Assembly: GCA_037179515.1 (NCBI GenBank)
Contig: JAXCGZ010021576.1
Location: forward strand, 1-39,427
Direction of reading: 5' to 3'
Origin: Halocaridina rubra
Lineage: Eukaryota > Arthropoda > Malacostraca > Decapoda > Atyidae
DNA: 39,427 bases
The translations under genes were made by a program, and so were the position numbers. Positions 1-10,929 of this stretch are shown in pieces (the first letter of the stretch is position 1; every line of letters begins with the position of its first letter). The notes under the pieces were generated by a model. That model saw only the letters and a list, made by a program, of their open reading frames with translations, made no database searches and was not told the origin of the DNA.

Positions 1-1487
1 TTAGGTTTGGTTGTTTTTGTGTTGAGAGAGGGGATGGGATAGGTATGTGTGTGTTGTGTGGTGTTGTGTTTGTTTGTGAGGTATTTATTAGATGTATGAT
101 GGGTAGGGGTATTGAGTGTGAGGGGGGGATGATTTGGTGTTTGTGTTTGTTGATAGGGGGTTGTTTTTAGGGTTGTGGGTTTTGTAAGGGTTTGGTTGGG
201 GAAGGGAATAGTTGAAGGGGGGTTGGAGAGAGGTTTATGTTGGTGGTTTTGGGGGGATGAGGTGGTGGTTTGTATTGGTGGAGGGGTGGAGGTTGATAGG
301 GATGGTATGGAGATGGGGTTTGGTTGTTTAAGTTGGGGGTTGGAGGGGGGGGGGGGGTTGTTGTGTGTGTGTGTGTTGTGTTGGGTGTATGGGGGTGGTT
401 ATTTGGGGGGATGGATTTTAATTGTATTTGGGGGTTTGGGTTGGTGTGATTTTATAGGGGGAGGTTTTGTGTTGTTATGTTTTGTTGTATAGGATTATGA
501 AGTAGGGATATATAGTGATGAGAATGGGGGGGGTTGGGGTGGGGATGATGGGAGTTAAGTGGAGTGGAGTAGAGTAGGTGGGTGGAGGGGGGGAGGGGGT
601 GGTGGGGGGAGTTGTTGATAGTTAAGTGGATGTAAATAAAGTAAGAGGGATGTGGGAGTGAGTTGAGTATGGGGTTGGGGGAGTTGGGTGGGGATGGGTA
701 GTGAAGTAGTGTTGAGGGGGAATGGATGATAGTAGAGTGGTAATTTAATTGGGGGTAATTGGGAAAGGAGGTTAAGTTTGGGTGATTGAGGTTTGAATGG
801 TGGTAGTGGGAGGGGGGGGTGATGGTTGGGGGTTTTAGGGTGGTTGTGATAAAGGGGGTTGAAAGGGTTTAATGGGTGTATAAGATTGATGTGAAAAAAG
901 TTAGAGGGGAAGAGAGTGTGTTGGGTGTGGTTGGGGGGGGGTTGAGGGATGTGGGTGTGGGTGGATGGGGATGTTGGTTGGGGGGGGGGAGGGGGGGGTG
1001 GAGGGAGGGGGGGGGTGGGTGTTGGAGGTGGGGTGAGGGTGTGTATGGGGGATGTGTGTGGGAGGGAGAAGGATGAAGAAGAAGAGGAGTAATATGTTGG
1101 GTAGGGAGATAGGAATAATGGATGGTAAATGGGTAGGGTGTTAGGGGGAAATAGGAGGTTGTTGGTTTGGTGTGGTTGGGTGGGGTTGGGAGTGAGGGTT
1201 TGGTTGTTGTTGTGAGGGGGGTGTTAGAGGTTTTTTGTTGTATGAGGGGAGGATGGAGTTGGTGTTTTTTTTTGTGGGGGGTGTTAGGTGAGGTGTGATG
1301 GGATGGGGGGATTGGGTTGTGGGTTAGTGAGTGAAGGTTTATTGGGGGTTAGAGGTTGTTTAGGTGTGGGATAGAGTGGTTGAATGGGTTTAGTATAGGA
1401 GTTGTTATGTGATTGGAGTGTTGGGGGTTATTGGTGTATTGGGGTATTGTTTATGTTTGTTTTGGTTGTTTTGATAGTGGGATAGGT
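1..1487. other. C-free, G-rich block of the + strand; no gene
   Basis: I read every line of this block and found no cytosine on the + strand before position 1488. G is by far the commonest base, then T, then A. Long G runs occur, for example around 345-357 and 980-1015. Open frames here (such as 175-492) are rich in Gly, Trp and Val and are only a by-product of the composition. No tandem period is obvious. The block starts with TTAGG, the arthropod telomere unit, but it is not a TTAGG array. Normal four-base sequence begins abruptly at 1488. It could be a basecalling or assembly artefact at a contig end, chemically converted DNA, or a genuinely skewed satellite; the sequence alone does not decide. 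Confidence 0.9.
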
Positions 1488-2045
1488 CGTGGTGAGAGGG
1501 CTTGCGTTTCCGAAACGTGCTACTGGTATCGTATTTTACACGGTACAATACTGTTAGTACTGTATTTATGTTTTTTACTATTTTTACTGTTTTATTATTC
1601 TTAGGCTAGGAAATACTTGTTTTATCAATAAAATAATGAACATTTTAATATTCACTAGGTCACGTAGGTGAGAGCCTTTGCGTTTTCCGAAACACTGATA
1701 CCGGTATCGTATTTTATGTGGTGCAATACTGTTAGTATTTATGTTTTTTACTATTTTTTACTGTTTTATTATTCTTAGGCTAAGAAATACGTTTTTTTAT
1801 CAATAAAATCATGAAACTACTGGAAATTTTAATATATATGCTAGCTCACTTAGGTGCGACCCCAATACATTGTACGCTATCGGACACTATTTCACATGAT
1901 GCAATACTGTGAGTTATATATCTAAATTTATGTTTTTTACTATTTTTTACTGTTTTATTATTCGTAGGCTGGGATATAAATTTTTTTTATCAATTAATGA
2001 AATTTGTTTTTTTCAATAAAAAAATGAAAATACTGAATTTTTTTG
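1488..2045. repeat. three diverged tandem copies of a ~175-190 bp repeat
   Basis: The shared core is a run ending in CTGTTTTATTATTCTTAGG, seen at 1587, 1761 and 1950, giving periods of about 174 and 189 bp. The first two copies also share GTGAGAG...TTGCG, CCGAAAC and GGTATCGTATTTTA. Each ends in an A/T-rich part with ATCAATAAAAT. The third copy is the most diverged in its first half. The first copy abuts the C-free block, so its left end may be cut or corrupted. The class of repeat is unknown; no coding potential is seen. Confidence 0.75.
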
Positions 2046-2165
2046 TTTTTTTAATATTTTAATATTTTTGCATATACCCTCCCCCCAAAAAAATAATTTG
2101 CCAAAAAAAAAAACCGTGGTACAGTGAAAATGCGAGCCAAGAAACGCGATCCAGCGAAGGATCAC

Positions 2166-2284
<119 letters not shown>

Positions 2285-2312
2285 TAAATAAAAAATAAAT
2301 AAATAAATTGAA

Positions 2313-2318
<6 letters not shown>

Positions 2319-2347
<29 letters not shown>
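2319..2347. repeat. (GA)n microsatellite
   Basis: A short GA array. Shorter GA runs recur just before each unit of the following tandem repeat, so it looks like part of that repeat unit. Confidence 0.9.
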
Positions 2348-2348
<1 letters not shown>

Positions 2349-2350
<2 letters not shown>

Positions 2351-3047
2351 TAAATCATTGTTGCACTAGTACAACAAGGGCTTGTGTGAAAAAGTCACTC
2401 CAATAAGGGTGAAAATCCCAGTCAGAAAGTCGTTATGGCTAAGCACTTTCTTCACCGCCACCACACATCTGGCCTCCACCATATATAGACTGATAAATAT
2501 ATAGATCAATAATAAACAAATAATTGAATAAATGAAGAGAGTCATAGATCATTGTTTTACCAATACAACAAGGACTTATGTGAAAAAGTCACTTCAATAC
2601 GGGTGAAAATTCCAGTTATAAAGTCATTTCGACTTAGCACGGTGATCACCACCATGACACACCTGATGTCCACCATATATAGTGATAAATAAATAAATCA
2701 ATAATAAATAAGTAAAGAGAGAGATAGGGCCGTAAATCATTGTTGTATTAATACAACAAGGACTTATGTGAAAAAGTTATTCCAATAAGGGTGAAAATTC
2801 CAGTCAGAAAGTCGTTACGACTTAGCACTGTGATCACTGCCAGCACACACCTGGTGTCCACTGTATATAGTGATAAATAAATTGAATAAAAAGAGAGAGA
2901 GCTATAAATCATTATTGTACTAGTACAACAAGGGCTTATATGAAAAAGTCACTCCAATTAGGGTGAAAATCCCATTCAGAAAGTCGTTATGACTTAGCAC
3001 TGTGATCACCACCACCACCCACCTGGTGTCCACGGTATATAGAGTGA
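2349..3047. repeat. four tandem copies of a ~170-195 bp repeat with GA junctions
   Basis: Four units begin with a form of CATAAATCATTGTTG at about 2349, 2543, 2731 and 2903 (periods 194, 188 and 172). Each then carries TACAACAAGG, GTGAAAAAGTCA, a CAGAAAGTCGTTA-type stretch, CTTAGCAC, a CACC-rich segment, CTGGTGTCCAC and TATATAGTG. AAATAAAT-rich and short GA stretches form the junctions. Units differ by point changes and small indels, so the array is not young. No RNA polymerase III boxes or reading frame were recognised. It may be a satellite or tandemly joined short interspersed elements. Confidence 0.85.
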
Positions 3048-3216
3048 GTTAAGTTGTTTATTTTTTTGTTTATCTGTATATCTTTAATACTGTACTTGTT
3101 TATTTTTAGCTTACATATGTATTTCAGCTTGGTTATGTACTTGTAAAATGTGTTTTACTTAGTTTTTTCTTTGGTATATTGTGTTTATACATGTTTGTGG
3201 AGCGTATCTATGTATA

Positions 3217-4398
3217 CAGGGAATCCTCATATAAAGTCGTTTCGAGTTTACGACAAAGTCTGCTAAAGAAAAAAAAATTTCATTTATTTATTTTTAAATT
3301 TTATATATTTATAAATTTGTTTTTGTCTAGTTTCCCTTACCATTCCTTCCTGGTGGTCCTCTAGGGGTTAAAAGTTCGACCAGTTGAAGTAGCCAACAGT
3401 CATTTCACAGATGATGATAAAGAGATGTGTACAAGTATAAATTAATATTTCTTATCTGTATTTACCAATGAAAACTTGGAATATATTCCAGAGGTAGAAT
3501 ATATATACACAGACCGGCCCGATAATATACTTAGTACAATAAATATTAAGAGGGAGGATGTAATAAAAGAAATAGATAAATGAAAGGTTCATAAATCTCC
3601 GGGACCTGATGAAATTTATGCTAGAGTATTAAAGAAGTGCAAGGCAGAGCTTAGTTGTCCACTAACTGCACTATGCTATAGTTTAATAAAATTAGGATTG
3701 GTACCCAAGGAGTGGAAATTGGCAGATGGGTTAAAAAGAAAAACTATAGACCTGTATTTTTTCTTTTTAAATTCAATATAATTTTTCACTATAACCAACT
3801 GTATATAAAAAAACAAATAAATAAAGTCATTAACTTGATAAAAAATAACATACTAGTGTAATATTTCTAATGTTTATAAGTGTGTTTTATATCGTATAGT
3901 TTTGTTTTCTATAGATTATGTATTGATTGTGCTTTTGCCTTTCCAGACTCACCTTCCTGCCCCTGTCTCGTCAGCAGCTGACATAGCAAGCTTTCTCCTG
4001 ATAAGCAAGTCTCTCCCTCCCTATGTAAGCACACCACATGAGTACAGTATACTGTACAGATACTATTTACAGTTTTATACTATACAGTAACACAGTACAG
4101 ATATTGTAGTTTAATACAGTACAGATATTTTTATGTATGTGTTATTTTATTGTACTGTACAGTACATGTATACTGAACAGTACCTGTATATGATGTTAAT
4201 TTTAAAGTTTTGGAATTGTATTAAGATTAGTTTAAGTAATTTTTCAGAACCATTTGGAACGTAGGGCCCCCCTTTATTTTATTATTTTTTTTTTTTAAGG
4301 GGACCCAAGCTTGAATCTAAGTGAGTTCCGACTTACGTCGATTTTCAGCTAAGTCAGCTGTCAGGAACGGAACCCTGACATTTTATGAGGACTCCCTG
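3217..4398. mobile_element. Tigger/pogo-family non-autonomous element with TA target site
   Basis: The left end reads CAGGGAATCCTCATATAAA and the right end TTTATGAGGACTCCCTG, an inverted pair flanked by TA at 3215-3216 and 4399-4400. The inner right end (about 4300-4398) matches, in reverse orientation, the left end of the transposase-bearing copy at 34822, including the AGCTGTCAGGAACGGAACC stretch. The element therefore lies opposite to that copy. Its middle holds a LINE RT fragment (about 3395-3745) and an A/T-rich part with many TACTGTACAGTA-like motifs (about 4040-4195). That both ends belong to one insertion is an inference from the matching ends and flanking TAs. Confidence 0.6.
3395..3745 (+). 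pseudogene. non-LTR retrotransposon reverse transcriptase fragment
   Basis: Frame +1 relative to the GAT at about 3409 gives residues typical of the start of a LINE RT domain: YFLSVFTNENLE before the domain, then HKSPGPDEIYARVLKKC, followed by LGLVPKEWK. These are the usual 'K-GPD' and 'P-W' landmarks of CR1/L2/Jockey-like RTs. Two in-frame stops interrupt it, one after TSIN and one after EIDK. The rest of RT, the endonuclease and the 3' end are missing. It sits inside the TA-flanked element described above, so either it was inserted there or that element captured it. It is not functional. Confidence 0.75.
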
Positions 4399-4721
4399 TA
4401 TTGACATTATTCCTTATGAAAATAAACTATTTGAATTACGCGAAATTAGAATCACACGAGCCTTTTGAGAACCTATCCTTGCGTTAATATGAGAGTTGAC
4501 TATTACAATAATATTTGGGACCCATATGAAAGTGAAGCTTTGTCATCACAGAAACGGAAAGAGGAAATATTATTAGGAAGATGAGGCACACATCACGACT
4601 TAGGATTAAACGTTCTTGACTTTTCTCAATTAATTCCTTGTAGAGGAATACAGCAACTTGACCACCCTTCAGTGAATAACATTTCTTTTAAGAGTTTCAT
4701 AACTGAAGACTGTAAAGGAAT
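4399..4721. other. spacer between two TA-insertion elements
   Basis: About 320 bp of A/T-rich sequence with no recognised gene, repeat or signal. Confidence 0.6.
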
Positions 4722-4723
4722 TA

Positions 4724-5604
4724 CAGGAAGTCCTTGACCTACGACGCAGTTCCATTCCTCAAGATGCGTCATAACCTGATTTTCTAGATAAGTCGAAACA
4801 CACCAAAACAAGCACCTACTCTCCCACAAATGCTAACGTAGTAGTAAAGTTCATAGTCTAAGACTTAAAAACAAAATTTTTCTGTGACATATGAAAACAT
4901 AACTAGGACAAAAAACATGACGAACATACATATGAAATATTGAACTGAAACAGTAATAAAAAAAGAGAACAATCTCTAACCTTTACTCCTGTGGTTAGCT
5001 CGCACACTGGAAGGGGTGTTACAAGAGAGGGATATGCTGTTGATGCTGGTCATCCAGCAAAAGCACTAATACCCTTTCCATATCAATCATTAGGCCACTT
5101 TTCTGCTAAATATTCGCAGTGAACACTATAAGAGCAGAACCTTTCACATGTTCAAGGTGCGATCTTTATCCTTGATAATCGTCGCCACGATCGAATGGCT
5201 TAACCCTAGTAACCTGCCAATGTTGGTAGCAGTTTCTCACTTTTCCAAGCTTTTCACTATCTCCAATTTCAGTTCCATTTCTTCAAAGCACTGCCATTAG
5301 AAGAATCTGCTTTACGCTTGGGAGACATAATACAGGCCAAAAATTATAAGGAAAAAAAAGCAAAACAAACCAAAGAGTGAATAAGCACAATAGCAAGATA
5401 GCTTACGAGTGGGAACTGAGCGATGCATCTTCCTTAGTTTAATGCCGCATGACGACATATTCCTCCACCACACTTTGCAACTGTTTCGCACAAAGTTCAT
5501 ATTTACGTTGCAAACCACGTAGGTCGAAATAAGATTTCTTAACTATTTATGGGAGATGCAATGTAAGCACGACACCAAGAACCTCGTAAACTAAGGACCC
5601 CCTG
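4724..5604 (-). mobile_element. 881-bp internally deleted Tigger-like element
   Basis: Ends are CAGGAAGTCCTTGACCTACG on the left and an inverted AAACTAAGGACCCCCTG on the right, with TA at 4722-4723 and 5605-5606. On the - strand the right part (about 5330 down to 5030) still encodes the transposase N-terminus, starting MSPKR and then a Ser-Asn-Gly-Ser-Ala stretch. This is the same start as the larger copy at 34822-36537. Next to it, at about 4990-5030, is sequence that lies at the far 3' end of the larger copy (CACTGGAAGGG). The middle of the transposase, nearly 1 kb, is missing. The join falls at a short GGGA-type match. This is a classic MITE-forming deletion derivative; it cannot encode transposase. 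Confidence 0.8.
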
Positions 5605-5606
5605 TA

Positions 5607-8309
5607 TTCTTTTCTGGACATCACAAACTCAGAAAAGAATATATGGCTTTGACAAAAGGCTAACTTTGCATTTTAGAAATATTACTTTGCTGGCTTTGTC
5701 AATTTTAGAGGAGGTAAGAAGTAAAATGATGACATTTCTATTGGTATTTATTTTTATAAACAAAGACAATGTATTGTTAGCAATATAACTCATTAACGGA
5801 GACAGTTACAGTGGGGCTTTTCCTTATTTTAAATCTCATAATTTTTCCTTTGTGGTCAGTTTTAACAGCTGTATGGTGTGAAGTCTGCTCCCTCTTTTCC
5901 CTTACTTTGCCTGCTTTTGTTATGGTAGATCCAGGTGTCTGTTGGTGCTTCTGGTATGAAGTTCCTACTTTATTTGTATTGGACCTTTTTATTACTGGTG
6001 TTCTAAAGGGATACTCTAGCTATCATTTCTATTAACTGTTTGGTATTTGTTCCCAGAGTTTATTGTAGTTGTCCATTGCTGCTGATCAATCCATGAAGGT
6101 ATTGCCACTCTCTGCTCATTTAACAATACTTCTTGAAGAGGAGTGGGGTTTGAGCCAATTATATTTTCCCATAGTGTCTTATCCAAATGAAGTTTTCTAG
6201 AGAAAGGCTCTAGATTTTTTGTTTTCCATCAGCTCTCTAAATTTCCTTGAGTGTGCTTTTTTCGTCAACAAAATATATTTTTTAACTTAACTTTATATTA
6301 TAATTGGTTCATGAAAAGTTTTAACTTTATCCCTGATAGACCTGAAGTTTTCAAACTTCAGTGTTGCTAGCAAATGCTGCCTCTTTAGGCATGTTGCATA
6401 TCCTGTGTACACTATTTTTCATGTGTGTGTGTTTTTTTAAGATAATAGAGAGAACACTAATAATAAGGCAGTTACACTTTATGCTCTTTTATTTATTTTC
6501 AAGCATTTTAGACAAGTTAATCTTATTTTTATGTAGTGTATACACTAGAATGCTTTTTATTTTTGTTTTCCTATAAAATGTACACATATCTAACAGGAGT
6601 AGAATTTTCGGTGTCACTATACTTCATTTCCGTAGTAGGGCCATTCTGAGGTGCTTCTGGAATTATTGGCCTTAGGGTATGTAAAGTTCTTTTCTTAGTT
6701 TGTGTCTTTTATTTACTCATAAATTTCTCAAGAGACTATGGTCCAAATGCAGCTTTTATGTTTTTTTTGTGATTGAAAATAATTCATTGTTGGAAACCAT
6801 GCCTTTAGCAGTCTCAAGCAGATTGTTTAGATTTGCACTATATTTAGATAAACTTTTTCTCTTGCACCACTTTTTTAAAAATGCCTTATCTCTTGCTTCC
6901 TTCAGGCAATACTTTTAATTTTGTCTCCGAATCAATATTTTCCCTTTACATCTTAGAGACAGCACTAACAATGGCTTGACAGGGCATTGGAGATGTAATA
7001 CACTAGTTATTTTAGGATAAATATGTTTTACTAGGATAACACCTTTTTGAAACTCGCTAACACACACTGAGACACAAGCAGACAAGATCACGTGTGAGAT
7101 AAAAAACCTGAGATCATGCAGAAAGTGTTCTACAGTATTGTTTGTTTAGAAAATATAAGCTTTAAAAGAAAACCAAAATTTGTATTTACATTACAAATAA
7201 CTCATATAATATATTTATACAGCTTTAAATACTTACATGTACTGTATGTTATCATTAGATATTCACAACTTGCTGGAGCAATCTATTTGGTGTCAGGATC
7301 ATTCACCTTCCACTTACTAATGTTGCTATAAACTTTGCCTCATGGGTTGGGGCTTGCTTGCATGAGGCAATTTTGGCTGGTGAGGGTAGTCTAATAATGA
7401 CATAATGGTTAGATGAGCTCTTGGGAAAGTTGAGTGGCCCAACAACTGCTGCTCTTTCTTGACATTCCAACTTTAGCATGTTTTCATAGAGGCATTTGCC
7501 TTACAAAATATCACTTTTGCTCTGGCCTTTCAGATGATTAGGATTTTTTAATTTTTATTATCAGGTATTAGGTGATGCATGATTGTAGAGGAAAACATTT
7601 TTGAAGGAATACATAAAATGAGGAGGTGTGCTAGTCGGAGGCAGGGCAAGTGAAACGAAGAAGTTACAGCTTGAAGAATTCAGTGAAAACTTGTTGAAGA
7701 CTCCTTTTTTTAACCAAAATATCAAATCTTATTGAGTTGAGCAGACTGCATAGTAGTGCATAGTACACTAAGAAGTTATTATAAAGATAAGATCATGTTT
7801 ATTGAGATATGGTCAGAACACATCTTGGGGGATTTTTATAGGTTTATAAACTAAGATCAGGATGATTCCTGACAGAACCCAGAGGGGTGATGGTGTAGAA
7901 AACTTGCCCCTTTAAAAAAAAAAGAATAGCTGCATTTATGCTAGACATATGATATATACTGAATAGAATATAAAATACAAAATACACAAATTATAGGTTA
8001 TCTATGTAGGTTATGGATGATGGGTGAATGGTTTGGCTGCTGGCTAGAAATTTCTATATTTACTCGCACTTTGGTTGGTGAATTGATTTATGTGAACGTG
8101 AGCCATGCATCTATGCTTGGTGGTAAATTACTTCAGTGTTGACCAAGCATTGCTGGCGATGTCCACGAGGAGGCTTTGGTTTGTGAGGAGGTCACTTGCA
8201 TCCTTAGAAGTGAGGGTTGGCTGTTCTTTTTATTGGTGTGGAGTTGTGTGCTGGAGATGTTGTCCCTCATTCAGAATCCGGTGTTACTGAGGTTGGCGGC
8301 TGAGGGAAA
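5607..8309. other. intergenic or intronic stretch with nothing recognised
   Basis: A/T-rich sequence with T excess on the + strand between about 5800 and 7200. Short hydrophobic frames on the + strand follow from the T-richness and lack start context, homology or splice structure. No RNA gene, terminal repeat or SSR of note was seen. If SRPRA has 5' exons in this window they were not recognisable here. Confidence 0.5.
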
Positions 8310-8850
8310 AAAGGTGGAAGCTACTGGAACTGGCAGAAGACCATCTTCGCGTCTAGTAATGGGTTGGCCTTTGAGACAAAAGCATCTGAAAAGGCAGCTT
8401 CAACTGTCATCGCAAGACGTAGGAGCCAGCTTAAGGGGCAGGGAGACACTGACAGGACCTTTGGTTCAGCAGGGGTGCATGCCTTGGTTGGCTGTCAGGT
8501 CCAGCAGGAGACCATCATTGCCTCTAGTAGGGGATCAGCCTTGGGGATGGATGTCAGTATTCATCTGGTTGGTGTGCAGAAGGGCCGCTTTAACTGGCAT
8601 CGGAAGGTGCAGGAGTCGGTCTGACAAGCAGGGAGACACCGCCAGGATCTTTTTGTCAAAGAGTGTATGCTTTGGTTGGCCGATGGGTTTGGCAGGAGGC
8701 TGTCCATTCCCCTAGTTAGTCATTGGCCTTAGAGATGAGGGTGTCTGGAAGGATGGCTGTAACTAACGTCGGTAATACACAGGAGCCAGTCTGAAGGGCA
8801 GGGAGGCCTGTACAGGTTTGTTGGGCCTTCTCTTAAAGGGCAAGCTGGCA
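8310..8850. repeat. three degenerate tandem units of ~170-190 bp
   Basis: The anchor AGGAGCCAG...GGCAGGGAG recurs at about 8421, 8611 and 8781 (periods about 190 and 170). Each unit also carries a TGCTTTGGTTGGC-like or related stretch, a CTCTAGTA-like stretch before TTGGCCTT, and a TCTGGAAGG-like stretch. The block is richer in G+C than its surroundings, so it opens a 179-codon frame (8176-8715) that crosses unit boundaries. I do not regard that frame as a gene. Confidence 0.7.
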
Positions 8851-8894
8851 GTGAAGCAGATGGTGCAAAGAGACAATGGTTAAATGAAATATAT

Positions 8895-9345
8895 AATTCC
8901 AAGATTCTGAGACAGTTTTGCTAGAGAAATTGAGTTCCAGTGAAATTTTAGGTGGCTAAATTATGGCTGCCCTAGTTAAAAGATATTTTCCAGTTTCAGA
9001 CTTAGATAATATATCAGTGTATTACAAGATTAAGATCAAGTAAATAAAGAAGGCCAGAAAATGATATTATGAAGAACAGTGCAAAGTTAGGCCATTACCA
9101 TACGAATCTACAGAATCTTTGGAACTTGTAGAGGAGCCAGAATTTTAACGTTTTGAGACAATTTGGTTGAAGATATTGAGTTACTGGCATGAAAAGTGAC
9201 TAAATTATCCCTGCCCAATCGACGATATAACCCAGACCCAGAGTCAGTGAATGAATTATTGTATCGCTAGACTGTGTTCAGGCAAGAAAGGAAAGCCAGA
9301 TAATTAAATAAAGGAGAATAATGCATAAATAATACTGAATTATTA
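8895..9345. repeat. two degenerate tandem copies of a ~246 bp unit
   Basis: Copies are anchored at GAGACA...TTGAGTT (about 8909 and 9155). They continue in register through GACTAAATTAT / GGCTAAATTAT, a CCCAGAC / CCAGTTTCAGAC part, and AAAGCCAGATAAT / AAGGCCAGAAAAT. They are clearly diverged. Function and class unknown. Confidence 0.6.
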
Positions 9346-9365
9346 CCGTGCAGTGTAAAATGATA

Positions 9366-9580
9366 GGAGAAGGCCCATTAAAGAAAACAATAGAAGGACT
9401 TATTACTTTCGAAATTAATCTATATAGATATAGTAATTTCGTGACCTCGTGTGATCACCTTGTGGAAGTACAATACAAGTATGTCTTGTATTGTACTTTG
9501 AAAAGGTGACCAGATTAGGTCACGAAATTGTTAAGTACTTCATATATTTTTCCTTTTATTTGCTTTGATGGGCCTTTTCC
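9366..9580. repeat. fold-back element: long inverted repeat with tiny loop
   Basis: The left arm begins GGAGAAGGCCCATTAAAG and the right arm ends CTTTGATGGGCCTTTTCC. The arms stay complementary to the centre, where AAGTACAATACAAG is followed by TATGT and then CTTGTATTGTACTTT. Arms are about 105 bp with scattered mismatches. Inside the arms, AATTTCGTGACCT pairs with AGGTCACGAAATT. No target duplication is evident. It looks like a fold-back MITE; as RNA it would form a long hairpin. Confidence 0.85.
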
Positions 9581-10929
9581 AGCCAGAATAATGCATAGTT
9601 GGATCTCTAAGATATATATGATTAGGAACTGTAGGACTTATATAAGAGCATAAATATTAAAAAGAAAATTGAGTAAAGATAAAGCCACTATTTATCTGAA
9701 AGGGGAGACATGCTCTCCCAATCAACAACTGCCAAAGTAATGCAAGTAGATAACAGGCTAGCTGTAGAGCAAAGGAGGAAAAGAGTATTGCAGAGACGGT
9801 CAACATGCCCAATAATATCTGTTCTATTCTGTCATAATCTTTAATATTTATGGACAATATCATCGGAGACCCCAAAGACTATTAGGTGAGGTAATTAGGG
9901 ATGAATGATGTAAAGAAATATGTTATCGATTTATGTAGCTTAATGGATGCTATACTTGTGAACTTTAAGCATTAAATGAGATTCAGGTTGAACATACTAT
10001 GGTTATGGCTCTCAAAAGACTAGAAAATGGGTGATTAAAGCAGTTAGACAAATGGTTGAGAAATCAGGAAATTACCTTTAGTTGCAGTTTGTTGAATCTC
10101 TTTTTTCACTAATGTTGTTCTTCATGACTTGTGTCTCTCTAAAATTTTCTTAGGGATTATCTTTAGGTACTCTCAGTGGATTTCTCAGAGTGATTTTTGC
10201 TTGTGGCATGTTTTTTCTGTTACTTTACCGTTTTGGTCCTTTATCTTCTCTTTTGTAACAGGAGGCAAGAAGCTGCCTGTATAACTCCCCTTCTAGTGAT
10301 CTCACGGACTTCTCGTGCCTTGATACATGTTAAATCTCTCTGGAATGGCAGAAGGGGCATTTGCTGTCAGTTTCTATGTTCTTTAGGAGCTAAGTTGTAT
10401 ATGTTGAGGTGCTTTACTTTTTGGTGGGAATGGCAGTTGCTTTTTCTTTTGGTCTCTCTTGTTCCAGATAGCATTGGCATGTTCTTGGAGTTGATTTACT
10501 TCTTGTAATTGTAGTCGTGATGGGCTTTATCCTTGGTGTTGTATGCCATTCCTTTTTGGGTCTTTGAATGCTAGGCTTTTTAAGTGCTTGATCTCCTTCA
10601 ACTACTTCTCTGAAGGGCAATGTGATATTACTTACCCAGTGACTGTCTCTGTTGTAGTTTTGGGGTTGGCTCCGCCTCTTTTTATACTTGTATGCTAACT
10701 TTTTTTTTTCATTTACAGTTATCATCACATGATGGGGGGCCTTAGTTTCAATTTATCTTTTTGAGGCACCAACTGTTCAGGTCATAAAACTACTTTTATT
10801 CTTGAAAGGAGGATGGGGATTTCTAGTTGTTTAGTACTTCTCTCCTATGTCATTGTAGCAGTCAAAGCTGGGTTATCCTATTGGATCCAATGCACATGTC
10901 ATATTTGAGCAAGTTTATTTTACTTTTTT
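9581..10929. other. unassigned A/T-rich stretch
   Basis: No gene or repeat recognised. From about 10100 the + strand becomes strongly T-rich and A-poor, continuing to about 12800. Confidence 0.5.

Noticed and set aside
1..100. Telomere at the window start (TTAGG)
   Set aside because: TTAGG occurs at position 1 and sporadically later but not as an array; frequency fits G/T-rich chance.
175..1076. Open frames of 105 and 66 codons in the C-free block
   Set aside because: Lack of C removes many stop and other codons and forces Gly/Trp/Val-rich translation; no domain, no start context, no splice sites.
8176..8715. 179-codon frame on the + strand
   Set aside because: It runs across tandem repeat unit boundaries and has no recognisable domain; a by-product of a G+C-rich degenerate repeat.
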